Shown: positions 8,322-16,619 of the stretch, in pieces
Position numbering within the stretch: the stretch's first letter is position 1
Layout: every line of letters starts with the position of its first letter
Source: Secundilactobacillus silagincola
GTDB lineage: Bacteria; Bacillota; Bacilli; Lactobacillales; Lactobacillaceae
Direction of reading: 5' to 3'
DNA: 64,000 nucleotides
NCBI RefSeq assembly: GCF_002583405.1
Contig: NZ_BCMJ01000004.1
Span: forward strand, 124,001-188,000
Position numbers and translations under genes: made by a program
Notes under the pieces: model-generated
Told to the model about the DNA's origin: nothing
What the model saw: only the letters and a program-made list of their open reading frames with translations
Databases searched by the model: none

Positions 8322-8438
8322 TTTTTAACCTCGATAACATGATTTGATACCCAAATTATAGCATGGTTAAACTTCTATAAGACAATCTGTCTTTGCTCAT
8401 CAACAACTATGTGGTAATCAATCCAATCAACCCACTTA

Positions 8439-8894
8439 CTAATAATCACGATGTCCACCCTGTTTAACAAACTCCCAACTATCACTGACGTTTTTGCTCA
8501 TGCGACTTAGTAAAGATTTGACCTGGCGGACCTCATCGTCACTGAACCCCCTCAGCGCAACCTGAGTTGAATAGTCGTTTTCTGCCTTGATTCTAGGGTA
8601 AACTTCTTGCGCATATTCAGTGGGCCAGATGTGTTTGATTTTGCGATCATGGTCATCCGTTTCACGGCGCACAAAATCATTTTCCTCCAGTCGCTGTACC
8701 GCTCGAGTAGCCGTTGCCCGATCCACCTTAATCAAATTAACCAACTCAGTTTGCGTTAATCCCGGGTGTTCACAGATTCGCGTGAGGTACATATACTGGC
8801 CACGCGTGAGGTGATACTGTTTAAATTCAATATTGGCGATACCATCTAGTGCCTTGGCAATGACACCGATGGTTCTCAATGGATCATCGCTCAT
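8439..8894 (-). CDS. MarR-family transcriptional regulator
   Basis: 151 residues with the MarR winged helix: LTQTELVNLIKVDRATATRAVQRLEENDFVRRETDDHDRK at about 45-85 contains the recognition helix and the basic wing. Its ATG follows the stop codon of the B3/B4-domain gene without a single spare base, so the two are translationally linked and probably share a function in amino-acid or small-molecule stress. Ligand unknown. Confidence 0.9.
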   Translation of the reverse strand: MSDDPLRTIGVIAKALDGIANIEFKQYHLTRGQYMYLTRICEHPGLTQTELVNLIKVDRATATRAVQRLEENDFVRRETDDHDRKIKHIWPTEYAQEVYPRIKAENDYSTQVALRGFSDDEVRQVKSLLSRMSKNVSDSWEFVKQGGHRDY

Positions 8895-9587
8895 TTAAGC
8901 TACCGTAAACGTGTCAACATCAGCGTCAACACTAAATTCAGTTTGAAGCCGTTCCTTCATTGTGGTCACTGCTTCAGCCTGACGCACACGTTGCTCCTCA
9001 TTAATAGCTTCGATGACTAAAATAGCGTCCGTGGTTTTTTCTGTTAACATGGTCCGTTCGCCATCACGCCAGTTGAAACAGCGGCAGACTGCACCAATTT
9101 TATCGTAGTAAATCACTTCACCAGGTAAAGCCGGTTCGTCTTCATCCACACCTAATGGCTTAAAGGCTTCACCACCTTTAGCGACTCCGAGGTGCATCGG
9201 CCCATCAATGGCGGCTAAATCTTCGCCACCGCAAGGCACACCAAATTCTAGTGAAACGCTGTTGTACACGTCCACTAACGGATTGATTGGCGAAAGCGTC
9301 TTGCCCTGATCCACTCGTTTTAGTAACGCTTCGATGGATGAACGGGCACCCTTCTTTTTCTTGAATTTACTGTAAGCATCACGCCATTGCACTACTACTG
9401 GATTATTGCGGAAGGTATCTTCCGTTAAATACTGGTGAGACTTTGCCATAGCATCATCTAATAAAGCCTGAAAATGCGGATCTTGTGACTCATCAACGGT
9501 GTTATTTAAACCATGAACGGTTAACGTATTAATTTGGGCATCCGGAAAAAGATCCCAAAACGCTGGATCAACAACTAAATTAGCCAT
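8895..9587 (-). CDS. B3/B4-domain protein (PheT-like tRNA-editing fold)
   Basis: 230 residues resembling the B3/B4 domain of the phenylalanyl-tRNA synthetase beta subunit, a module that in PheT holds the editing site and that also occurs as stand-alone proteins in lactobacilli. Recognisable stretches are WRDAYSKFKKKKGARSS and PLVDVYNSVSLEFGVPCGGED. The start at 9587 is chosen for the AGGATGTG ribosome site; upstream TTG/ATG codons lack one. It shares an operon with the MarR gene that abuts its stop codon. Editing of mischarged tRNA is an inference from the fold. Confidence 0.8.
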   Translation of the reverse strand: MANLVVDPAFWDLFPDAQINTLTVHGLNNTVDESQDPHFQALLDDAMAKSHQYLTEDTFRNNPVVVQWRDAYSKFKKKKGARSSIEALLKRVDQGKTLSPINPLVDVYNSVSLEFGVPCGGEDLAAIDGPMHLGVAKGGEAFKPLGVDEDEPALPGEVIYYDKIGAVCRCFNWRDGERTMLTEKTTDAILVIEAINEEQRVRQAEAVTTMKERLQTEFSVDADVDTFTVA

Positions 9588-9684
9588 ACTGACACATCCT
9601 AAATTAGAATTTAGTACTTGCATTTGCAACTACTGGTTAGCTTGATTTTACATTAATGCTCTGTCGGTTGCAATCTACTCCAAC

Positions 9685-9726
9685 GAAAAACCTGCATGAC
9701 AAGTTTGAATATTCGTCATGCTGGTT
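9685..9726 (-). terminator. Terminator of the GNAT gene
   Basis: On the minus strand AACCAGCATGAC pairs with GTCATGCAGGTT (one mismatch) and runs into TTTTCG. It directly follows the acetyltransferase stop. Confidence 0.8.
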
Positions 9727-9737
9727 ACTACCACTAT

Positions 9738-10214
9738 TTAAATGTCCTTAACATACCAAGCAGTACATGCCTTATGAGCCGGCTTATCTCCCAAAGGCTT
9801 ATCAAGCTGTGTAAAACCAACGTGCGTATATAATCCCCGTGCTGATGTATAATTCAAAAATGTTTCTATGTAGAATTTTTCATAACCATATTCCTTAGCG
9901 GTCTTCTCTGCCAGAGTTTCTAATTGATGGCCAATGTGATGACCCCGAGCAGCCGGTGTTAGGTATAACTTTTGGAATTCCGCTGTGTTGGGATATGAAA
10001 AAGGACCAAGGCCAGCACCGCCAACTAAATCACCGTCAACTTCTGCTACCCAGTATTTCGCCTTATCCTGCTGTGCGTAGTGCTCCGCTAAGTGATCTAG
10101 AACCTCATCATAATACGGTGAGTCGGGTAAATCATTGCCATACTCACGAATAGCAGCTTGAATAATCTTTTTAATCTGAGCGTTATCCTTTTTCTCGATT
10201 GGTCTGATTTTCAT
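9738..10214 (-). CDS. GNAT-family N-acetyltransferase
   Basis: 158 residues with the GNAT fold: IRPIEKKDNAQIKKII at the N terminus, the central beta bulge VGGAGLGPF, and the acetyl-CoA loop LTPAARGHHIGHQL (about 88-101), which fits the Q/RxxGxG/A pattern loosely. FYIETFLNYTSARGLYTHVGF is the usual C-terminal strand-helix. The ATG at 10214 has GGAGG nine bases upstream. It is transcribed alone, ending at a terminator. The acceptor substrate is not predictable. Confidence 0.85.
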   Translation of the reverse strand: MKIRPIEKKDNAQIKKIIQAAIREYGNDLPDSPYYDEVLDHLAEHYAQQDKAKYWVAEVDGDLVGGAGLGPFSYPNTAEFQKLYLTPAARGHHIGHQLETLAEKTAKEYGYEKFYIETFLNYTSARGLYTHVGFTQLDKPLGDKPAHKACTAWYVKDI

Positions 10215-10532
10215 GCGCAATTTCCTCCATTTAATAGTTAGCGTTCAAAACATCATGAACTAACTACAAAGTTTACTTCACTTTCAATCTACTTGCTATC
10301 CTTTTAATGGTCATTTCCACATTTCAACTTCCAAATTTTGCTTGATCATCAATGCCCTAACACACAAATAACCTGTTCGATGAATTTTTTGAAAATAAAA
10401 ACTAAGTAGTTTCATCACGTAAAAAGTCTTTGAAAGCGCTATATATCAACATTTCATCATTATTTATGTTGATTTGTCAATTATTTTTAGGTAAAGTGGA
10501 ACTTTCTATTGGAAAAGTGTTATACTTCTTTT
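10215..10532. other. Intergenic region upstream of the GNAT gene
   Basis: About 320 AT-rich bases with no coding signal. It contains a near-consensus catabolite-response element TTGAAAGCGCTATAT (10430-10444, one mismatch) and the promoter of the candidate small RNA that follows. I see nothing else in it. Confidence 0.4.
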
Positions 10533-10633
10533 CGGGGACAAAGAGCAGTTCCAAGAGAGAGAGCCATAGGACGTAGAAAAAAGTTTATCAGGGCTATAAA
10601 CAAAGACGTGTTGTTTATCAACACGTCTTTTTT
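10521..10633 (+). ncRNA. Candidate small RNA with own promoter and terminator
   Basis: A -10 box TATACT (10521-10526) precedes about 100 transcribed bases starting near GGGGAC (10534) and ending in a perfect 9-bp terminator hairpin GACGTGTTG/CAACACGTC (10605-10627) with TTTTTT. A second hairpin GTTTAT-loop-ATAAAC lies at 10583-10601, and the purine-rich segment AAGAGAGAGAG (10553-10563) would be a single-stranded seed. No reasonable ORF starts inside. I cannot match it to a known RNA family; no good -35 is visible. Confidence 0.5.
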
Positions 10634-10679
10634 ACTGTCTAAAATTAGAAAACAACTTTTGCACTTCTACAATAAGCCA

Positions 10680-10718
10680 CAAAAATAGCCCCGACAGTAA
10701 TTCATCTGTTGGGACTAT
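10680..10718 (-). terminator. Terminator of the 10759-11157 gene
   Basis: On the minus strand ATAGTCCCAACAG pairs with CTGTCGGGGCTAT, followed by TTTTG; directly downstream of the leftward gene. Confidence 0.8.
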
Positions 10719-10758
10719 GCTGTTTCCTTATCAATTAGTATCGTGACAAACAGGGGCA

Positions 10759-11157
10759 TTATTGAGTAATGTACTCGCTAATCAATTTCCCTAATTTTTT
10801 ATTTAACTGTCTATCAGAAAATAGGTCAACGAAGACTTCAGCACCACCGTTTATAATGATACCCGTGTCTCCTTCATTAGTATAATAGGGAGCGTTCGGT
10901 GCTTTTTCCTTACGCCAACTAAACAGAATAATTTCAATCTTCGAATTATTGTAAATGCTGATAAGTTTAGCTGGGGTTGCCGCTTCTGCAAATTGCTGTT
11001 GCGTGATTTTTAAGCAATCGTAGAAATCTTCTACTGGTTTCTCATCAACCACATAGCCACCGCCAAAGTCATTTTGCACCAAAAATTGGTCTAATTTGCT
11101 AGGATCCACATTATTAGCAGCTAAAAAATCAGAAATTTTTCGAGTCGTTATTATCAT
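10759..11157 (-). CDS. Hypothetical protein
   Basis: 132 residues, cytosolic, no signal or membrane segment. It contains FDGGG-like FGGGYVVDEKPVEDFYDCL in the first half and a Gly-rich turn IIINGGAEVFVDLF near residues 100-113. I do not recognise a family. It is transcribed alone, with a GGGG ribosome site about 11 bases before the ATG and its own terminator. Clear codon structure and framing by a terminator make it a likely real gene. Confidence 0.65.
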   Translation of the reverse strand: MIITTRKISDFLAANNVDPSKLDQFLVQNDFGGGYVVDEKPVEDFYDCLKITQQQFAEAATPAKLISIYNNSKIEIILFSWRKEKAPNAPYYTNEGDTGIIINGGAEVFVDLFSDRQLNKKLGKLISEYITQ

Positions 11158-11347
11158 AGTTTATTTATTCCCCTCTACAAATATTTACATTTCTATCTAA
11201 TAATAGTTTACCCCAAAATGATTGGTTTTTGTTTAATAGGTTTATTTAACCTATGTTGAATGGCATTAAAGTATCATCATTTTTAAACTTCTGTAATGAT
11301 ACCAGTGAGAATACTAAAAATTCACCACTTTGGCTGGTAGATTTTTA

Positions 11348-11779
11348 CTATTTTCTGTAGTAATAATTTGTCCAGTAATGGCTTTTATAGTGATGCCCAT
11401 CGTTAACACTTAAATACGCACAAAGATGAATCCAGTTTTTAGATTTATGAACCTTATAGTAACCCACTTCATGCCCCTTAGTATACATATATTCAGTGCC
11501 CTTGATGTAGTAATAATGACTACCCTTGTTATGGTGATAATACATGTTTTTTAAAATAGTTGGGTCGTTGCCTTCAAGATAAAACTGATTCTTAGATAAT
11601 TTTACTTCAATTCGCGCTTTAGTGCCGAGATAGTCAATTTTCTTAGTAACCCAAGTACCACGAATTGCTGATGGTGTGTACTTGTGCCAAGTTGCGGCAT
11701 GAGCAGTTGTCGTCGATACTGCCCCAAAAATGGCGCACGTTGTCAAGATGGAAAGTAAAAATATTTTGATTCTCCTCAT
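11348..11779 (-). CDS. Small secreted protein, function unknown
   Basis: 143 residues with a Sec signal peptide: MRRIK, hydrophobic stretch, and a likely cleavage after AHA near residue 28. The mature part is rich in Tyr, Lys and His (YYHHNKGSHYYYIKG), a composition common among small exported lactobacillus proteins and the SH3-like wall-binding modules they carry. The second of two adjacent ATGs is chosen because GGGAGG then sits 7 bases upstream. It is not in an operon. It may bind the cell wall; no enzymatic motif is present. Confidence 0.75.
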   Translation of the reverse strand: MRRIKIFLLSILTTCAIFGAVSTTTAHAATWHKYTPSAIRGTWVTKKIDYLGTKARIEVKLSKNQFYLEGNDPTILKNMYYHHNKGSHYYYIKGTEYMYTKGHEVGYYKVHKSKNWIHLCAYLSVNDGHHYKSHYWTNYYYRK

Positions 11780-11983
11780 CATAAATCCTCCCAATATCAT
11801 ATAAAAATAAGTATAAAGTGAATCAATCTTGATAACAAGTATCCCCGTAATCTTGATTGACTACGAAGCCGCTCCATTACACGTATTAATTTGCTTTGGT
11901 GGTAGTTTATGTTTTAAAACAATCTTCTCACAGATGGTTTATTTTTAAAGGGTATAGCAATCGACCAATCAATACGCTCAACG

Positions 11984-12023
11984 AAAAAGGCCAAGTTCGC
12001 GTCACACGAGCTTCGACCTTTCT
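11984..12023 (-). terminator. Terminator of the oxidoreductase gene
   Basis: Imperfect stem (AAAGGtCgAAGcTCG against its complement) with CCTTTTTCG on the minus strand, downstream of the leftward NAD(P)H oxidoreductase gene. Confidence 0.6.
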
Positions 12024-12077
12024 TTAATATCATTAATAATTAAAACCATCCAAAATTGAATCAACTATTTAACCAAA

Positions 12078-12668
12078 TTACAGCTTGAACCCCTGAATCA
12101 AGCGTTGACGTTGCGCCAGTGACTTCTTTTCCACTTGTGAAAAGCTGTACCACTTAAAATGGAAAAGTTTCGTCTTAAGGAACGTCCCTCGGAACAGCGC
12201 CTTTAAAAGTGGTGCGCCTATCACCCAACGATAAATCCAACTTGGGGTACCCATCGTGGTAATCACTTTAATCTTTGGTTGCCGAACAAGTTTGGTTTGC
12301 ATCGAGCCGGCCTGATACAGACAACCTTTTGCGTAAACTTTATCGAGAAAGCCCTTCATCATTGCTGGCATGACTTCCCACCAAATTGGAAACATCAAGA
12401 TGATTTGATCCGCATCTAATAAGCGATTTTGATAGTCTTCAACTTGAGCGTTAATAGGCACTCCGCGTCGCCAGTTCGATAGATCTTCAGCGGACATTAC
12501 TGGATCAAAATGGTCAGCGTGGAGATCAATGAGGTCCACTTCTGAATTTTCAGCTTTTAGCTGGGTAATAACCTGCTTGTAGATTGCTGCAAGAAAAGAA
12601 CGTTGATGTGGTACATTTTCACTAGCGGTACTCGTGTATGGGTGGTCGAAGATAATGACTGTTTTCAT
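12078..12668 (-). CDS. NAD(P)H-dependent oxidoreductase, flavodoxin-like fold
   Basis: 196 residues of the NQO1/KefF/MdaB-type flavodoxin-like family: an FMN/FAD-bound enzyme reducing quinones or similar acceptors with NAD(P)H. Diagnostic segments are the N-terminal strand KTVIIFDHPYT, the flavin loop FPIWWEVMPAMMKGFLDKV (about 93-111), and TMGTPSWIYR for the third flavin loop. It is slightly shorter than many homologues at the C terminus but has all flavin-contact loops. It stands alone between non-coding stretches. A role in redox or quinone stress is inferred. Confidence 0.85.
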   Translation of the reverse strand: MKTVIIFDHPYTSTASENVPHQRSFLAAIYKQVITQLKAENSEVDLIDLHADHFDPVMSAEDLSNWRRGVPINAQVEDYQNRLLDADQIILMFPIWWEVMPAMMKGFLDKVYAKGCLYQAGSMQTKLVRQPKIKVITTMGTPSWIYRWVIGAPLLKALFRGTFLKTKLFHFKWYSFSQVEKKSLAQRQRLIQGFKL

Positions 12669-12890
12669 TTTTAATTTGCCTCACTTATTTTTTTGATTGA
12701 GGTCAGTTTAGCATCGCTCGATCACTGGCACATTAACTTATGTTAATTTGAACTGTGAAATGGCAGCTATCTGGACAATAAATCACAACATTGGAATATC
12801 AACGAATTCTGGTAATAGTTATTAAAATGAACAAAGCCACACACTTTTCACACAAAACGTATCTAAAAAGGCACTAAATTATACTAGAGC

Positions 12891-12927
12891 AAAAAAATAA
12901 AACGCTGATATATCAACGTTTTATTTA
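12891..12927 (-). terminator. Terminator of the tRNA-Arg transcript
   Basis: On the minus strand ATAAAACGTTGATATATCAGCG forms a stem with one mismatch and is followed by TTTTATTTTTTT, about 30 bases after the tRNA. Confidence 0.75.
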
Positions 12928-12953
12928 ATCATATTAAGTTAAGAAACACTTAT

Positions 12954-13025
12954 TGCGCCCCCCGAGAGTCGAACTCGGATCATGAGGACCGAAATCTCAT
13001 GTGCTATCCATTACACTAAGGGCGC
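12954..13025 (-). tRNA. tRNA-Arg, anticodon TCG
   Basis: A 72-base cloverleaf on the minus strand: acceptor GCGCCCT/GGGGCGC with discriminator A, D arm GTGTAATGGATAGCAC, anticodon loop TTTCGGT giving anticodon TCG (reads CGA), and T arm CCGAG-TTCGACT-CTCGG. The CCA end is not encoded. One A-C mismatch at the top of the anticodon stem is noted. A terminator follows. Confidence 0.9.
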
Positions 13026-13068
13026 CCAACACAACTATGATAGCGGTGTTGAACAAGGATTTCAAGTC

Positions 13069-13395
13069 TTAACGCATACCTGCAATCTTTGTGGCTGCCT
13101 CTTGTAAGTATAAGAAGCAGGCATCATTGCTTGCTTTAAAATCAGTCACAAACGAGTCCGTCTGCGGTTTAATCGTTTCAATGGGCTGTTTCATAATATC
13201 AATCACTTCAATATTGTCTCCTGCCCACTTGGCTGAATCGTAGTGCCCTTCTTCAGCAAATTCTAGATAGGCTTGAAATGAGGCTAATACGGTTCTTTTA
13301 ATAACTTCGGCTTCCGTCACGGTCTCACCGTTAGCTTGGCGGCGAGCAACTTCTTTTTCGACTTCTGCCATGGTTTCTGGTACATCAATTTCCAT
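13069..13395 (-). CDS. Hypothetical protein
   Basis: 108 residues, strongly helical and acidic, with no signal peptide. It starts MEIDVPETMAEVEKEVARRQ with a GAGG ribosome site upstream. No domain is recognised; the helical content and lack of membrane segments suggest a small cytosolic protein. It sits alone between the tRNA-Arg gene and divergent thrC. Confidence 0.6.
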   Translation of the reverse strand: MEIDVPETMAEVEKEVARRQANGETVTEAEVIKRTVLASFQAYLEFAEEGHYDSAKWAGDNIEVIDIMKQPIETIKPQTDSFVTDFKASNDACFLYLQEAATKIAGMR

Positions 13396-13646
13396 GAGTG
13401 ATTCCTCTTTCTGTCATAGTCTTCAACACATTTTAGCATGTTACATTCCAAAACTCCTGTTAAATTTTCCTGAAGAAACAATATCGATTAGTCCATCTTA
13501 ACAATCATTGGTAATGAAGGAAAGCGTTGGCTCTTATCCAGCTATAAAATGAGCAATAAATTAAAAACTCCTCTGTAATTTCTCATTAAATCAGGTAAAC
13601 TAGTGATAAAGAAACTACAATTTGTAAGTAAATAAGGAGAATGACT

Positions 13647-15143
13647 ATGACACTCTTATATCGCAGTACACGTGGTACTGCAGACGATGCCTTAACTGCA
13701 TCCGCTGCAATCCTACAAGGATTAAGCCCGGACGGTGGTCTTTACGTCCCAACTGAAGCCCCCCAACTCAATTTAGATTTAAACAAACTGCCAAACATGT
13801 CCTATCAAGAAGTTGCTTTTAAAGTACTCAAGGCGTTCTTGACCGACTTTACAGATGACGAAATCCGCGACTGTGTCAACGCAGCCTATGATGATAAATT
13901 TGACGACCCATTGATTGCGCCAGTCACTCACCATGGCGATGATTATTATTTAGAACTCTTCCATGGCGCTACTATCGCCTTTAAAGACTTGGCGCTGTCA
14001 ATTTTACCCCACCTCATGACAACGGCAGCCAAGAAGAATCACTTTAAGAAAGAAATCGTGATTTTGACTGCCACGTCTGGTGATACCGGGAAAGCAGCCA
14101 TGGCTGGTTTTGCGGACGTTACTGGTACTAAAATCATCGTCTTTTATCCGAGTCAAGGCGTCAGTGCCATTCAAAAACAGCAGATGATCACCCAAGTGGG
14201 TGAAAACACCTACGTTGTGGCGATCAACGGTAATTTTGACCAAGCACAAACTAACGTTAAAGAAATTTTTAACGATAAGGATTTTGAAGCACAACTCGCT
14301 GCTCACGGGTTCCAGTTCTCGTCAGCCAACTCCATTAATATTGGTCGGTTAGTGCCACAAGTTGCCTACTATTTCTACGCTTATGGTCAACTGGTTAAAC
14401 AAGGCGCAATCAAAAATGGCGACACCATTAACTTCAGCGTACCAACTGGTAATTTCGGTGATATTTTAGCGGGTTATTACGCCAAACAATTGGGGCTGCC
14501 CGTTAACCGATTGATTTGTGCTTCGAACCAAAATAACGTCCTGACTGATTTCTTCAAAACGGGTTACTATGACCGTATCCGCCCATTTTTCACGACCACC
14601 TCGCCGTCCATGGACATTCTGGTCTCTAGTAATTTGGAACGACTCGTCTTTCACGCAACTGGTGAAGATGCCACTCAAACGGCTGCTTACATGCATGAGC
14701 TGGAAAAGAACGGTCATTATCAGGTCAAACCAGCTGTTCTTGAAAAACTGCAAGCCACTTTTTCAGCGGACTTTGCCAGTGGCGATGATGATCAGCAAGC
14801 CATCGCGAAAGTTTATAAAAACACTGAGTTTGCGATTGATCCTCACACCGCAATTGCGAAAGCCGTCGCGGATAAATACCGCCAAGCAACTGATGATAAT
14901 CATCCAATGGTCATTGTTTCAACTGCTAGTCCATATAAATTTCCTAATGCGGTTCTCAGTGCCATTGAGGGACATCAAGTTGAAGTTGACGGCCTTGACG
15001 CTGTGAAACAACTTCAAGATCACATTAACGTCCCGCTGCCAAAAGCCATTGAAACCCTCTTCCACGCTGAAGTTCGTCACAATACCACGGTACAACCTGA
15101 TGAAATGCAGGCAGCGATTACAAAAATTTTGAAAATTGACTAA
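13647..15143 (+). CDS. thrC: Threonine synthase
   Basis: 498 residues, the PLP enzyme converting O-phosphohomoserine to threonine. The N-terminal signature YRSTRG and SPDGGLYVP, the PLP-lysine segment HGATIAFKDLAL (near residue 110), the phosphate loop ATSGDTGKAA, and TGNFGDILAGYYA are all present; length fits the long-form bacterial enzyme. The second ATG (13647) is preferred because AAGGAG (13634-13639) is then 7 bases away, against 1 base for 13641. No thrB or hom gene adjoins it, so it is an isolated biosynthetic gene followed by a MarR regulator. Confidence 0.95.
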   Translation: MTLLYRSTRGTADDALTASAAILQGLSPDGGLYVPTEAPQLNLDLNKLPNMSYQEVAFKVLKAFLTDFTDDEIRDCVNAAYDDKFDDPLIAPVTHHGDDYYLELFHGATIAFKDLALSILPHLMTTAAKKNHFKKEIVILTATSGDTGKAAMAGFADVTGTKIIVFYPSQGVSAIQKQQMITQVGENTYVVAINGNFDQAQTNVKEIFNDKDFEAQLAAHGFQFSSANSINIGRLVPQVAYYFYAYGQLVKQGAIKNGDTINFSVPTGNFGDILAGYYAKQLGLPVNRLICASNQNNVLTDFFKTGYYDRIRPFFTTTSPSMDILVSSNLERLVFHATGEDATQTAAYMHELEKNGHYQVKPAVLEKLQATFSADFASGDDDQQAIAKVYKNTEFAIDPHTAIAKAVADKYRQATDDNHPMVIVSTASPYKFPNAVLSAIEGHQVEVDGLDAVKQLQDHINVPLPKAIETLFHAEVRHNTTVQPDEMQAAITKILKID

Positions 15144-15217
15144 GTAAAGCTATTCAATTTTTATAAATACAGTTATACTTTAATAGTCAAATATTTAAGT
15201 AACCGAGGTGAAAGTTT

Positions 15218-15712
15218 GTGGCAGATATTAAGAAAGATTATTTAGCCGTTTCAACCTATAATGCTATTCTCCATCGCCAGCTTCAACGTGATATGAATCA
15301 GCTGTTGATTAAAGATAAGCTACCCGTTAACATTACCGAAATGTATCTGATGGTTCTGATTCTTGAAAGTCAGCCTATCAGCCAACGACGCGCATCTACA
15401 ACACTAGCTGTCGATGAAGGTCTGATGACACGGATGGTCAAGCACTTAACTGCGCTTGGCTTAATTCATAAAGAAGCAGCCGCCAAAGATAAACGTGTTA
15501 AAGAATTGACACTGACAGCGGATGGTAAAAAGTTGCTGGATTATGGGTTATCAAAGCTTGATGAGTGGTGGCAGTCCTTCGCACCCGATTTAAAAGATAT
15601 CGATATTAATAATCTTGGGCGTGATTTGTTTGATGTGTCAAAGGTTGTACTGTCTGATCGTCATCAAACAGACCTAAACAATGATCGTGTTGATACGGAA
15701 ATCAAGAACTAA
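15218..15712 (+). CDS. MarR-family transcriptional regulator
   Basis: 164 residues starting with GTG behind GAGGTGAAAG. The winged helix is at about 50-100 (ISQRRASTTLAVDEGLMTRMVKHLTALGLIHKEAAAKDKRVKELTLT). The first 40 residues form the dimerisation helix. It lies 74 bases after thrC, with a possible own -10 (TATACT) in the gap, and is followed by a terminator. Target genes cannot be inferred; adjacency to thrC is the only hint. Confidence 0.85.
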   Translation: MADIKKDYLAVSTYNAILHRQLQRDMNQLLIKDKLPVNITEMYLMVLILESQPISQRRASTTLAVDEGLMTRMVKHLTALGLIHKEAAAKDKRVKELTLTADGKKLLDYGLSKLDEWWQSFAPDLKDIDINNLGRDLFDVSKVVLSDRHQTDLNNDRVDTEIKN

Positions 15713-15742
15713 ATGCGTCGCTTGAACTCATTAATAAAAGAA

Positions 15743-15787
15743 GAAATCCGATAATGGTGATCCACTACCCATTACCGGAATTTTTTT
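15743..15787 (+). terminator. Terminator after the MarR gene
   Basis: AAATCCGATAATGG pairs with CCATTACCGGAATTT and is followed by TTTTTTT. Confidence 0.85.
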
Positions 15788-15872
15788 GCCAAAAATCCCC
15801 TAACTTCTCACTGGCATTTCAGTCATTAAACGACTACGCTAGACGTGAAGAAAATAGTAAGGAGTGGTTGAG

Positions 15873-16514
15873 ATGACACGAACGGTAAGCATTGCTTAGG
15901 CACGTCAGGGCGATTCGCATACGATTCAAGAAATCGGTATCCCATCATTAGTCCTGATGGAACGGGCAGCCTTGGGTGCAACTGGTCGATTGTTAAATGG
16001 TAATTTTGATTTATCGAAGGTTTTAGTTTTTGCTGGTACAGGCAATAACGGTGGTGACGGTCTGGCAATTGCCCGCATGCTGCATGTTCGAGGTGTTGAC
16101 GTCACTGTTATGCTGACGGGCGCAGAAGACCACACGTCTACTGAAACTGCACAACAGCTCAAAATTTTGCATTACTATCAGATTCCTGTTATTCCAGCAA
16201 GCACTGATCTAACGGGTTACACCACAATTGTTGATGCGATTTTCGGTATCGGCTTGGATCGGCCAGTTGAAGGTAAATTTGCTGATTGGATCAATGCCAT
16301 CAACGCATCATCCGCTAAGGTTTTCAGTGTAGATGTGCCTTCAGGATTAAACGCTGATACCGGTGAACCACAAGGGGCCACGGTAAAAGCCACCGCCACC
16401 AGTTCATTCGCTTACGCCAAGAACGGTTTCGTTACCGATCAGGGTAAGCAGTATACCGGGCAGTTATACGTTGAAGATATTGGCGTGTACTTAGACGACC
16501 ATTATGAAGGTTAG
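15873..16514 (+). pseudogene. nnrE: NAD(P)H-hydrate epimerase gene with an in-frame amber codon
   Basis: Reading from the ATG at 15873 (AAGGAG eight bases upstream) gives MTRTVSIA, a TAG at 15897-15899, then ARQGDSHTIQEIGIPSLVL and an otherwise intact NnrE: the GNNGGDGLAIAR nucleotide loop, IVDAIFGIGLDR, VDVPSGLNADTG, and a normal end, about 213 codons in total. NnrE repairs damaged NAD(P)HX by epimerisation. A single C-to-T change (CAG to TAG) at a position where homologues read Gln explains the stop. Translation could restart at the ATG at 15957 (185 residues), but no ribosome site precedes it and the N-terminal helix would be lost. A sequencing error cannot be excluded. Confidence 0.8.
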
Positions 16515-16525
16515 TTCAAGCAACC

Positions 16526-16569
16526 AAAAAGGCTTAGAAACGGTGATATTCACTGTCTCTAAGCCTTTA
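16526..16569. terminator. Bidirectional terminator between nnrE and pepV
   Basis: AAAGGCTTAGA pairs with TCTAAGCCTTT, with an inner GTGAtattcAC extension, between convergent genes. Confidence 0.8.
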
Positions 16570-16619
16570 TTTGCCGATTAAAATTTTAAATATTACTAAA
16601 CGCTTGTTTTCACACTCTC

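Noticed and set aside
14569-15006. 145-codon frame inside threonine synthase
   Set aside because: It is a shifted frame of thrC with biased, non-protein-like composition and no start signal.
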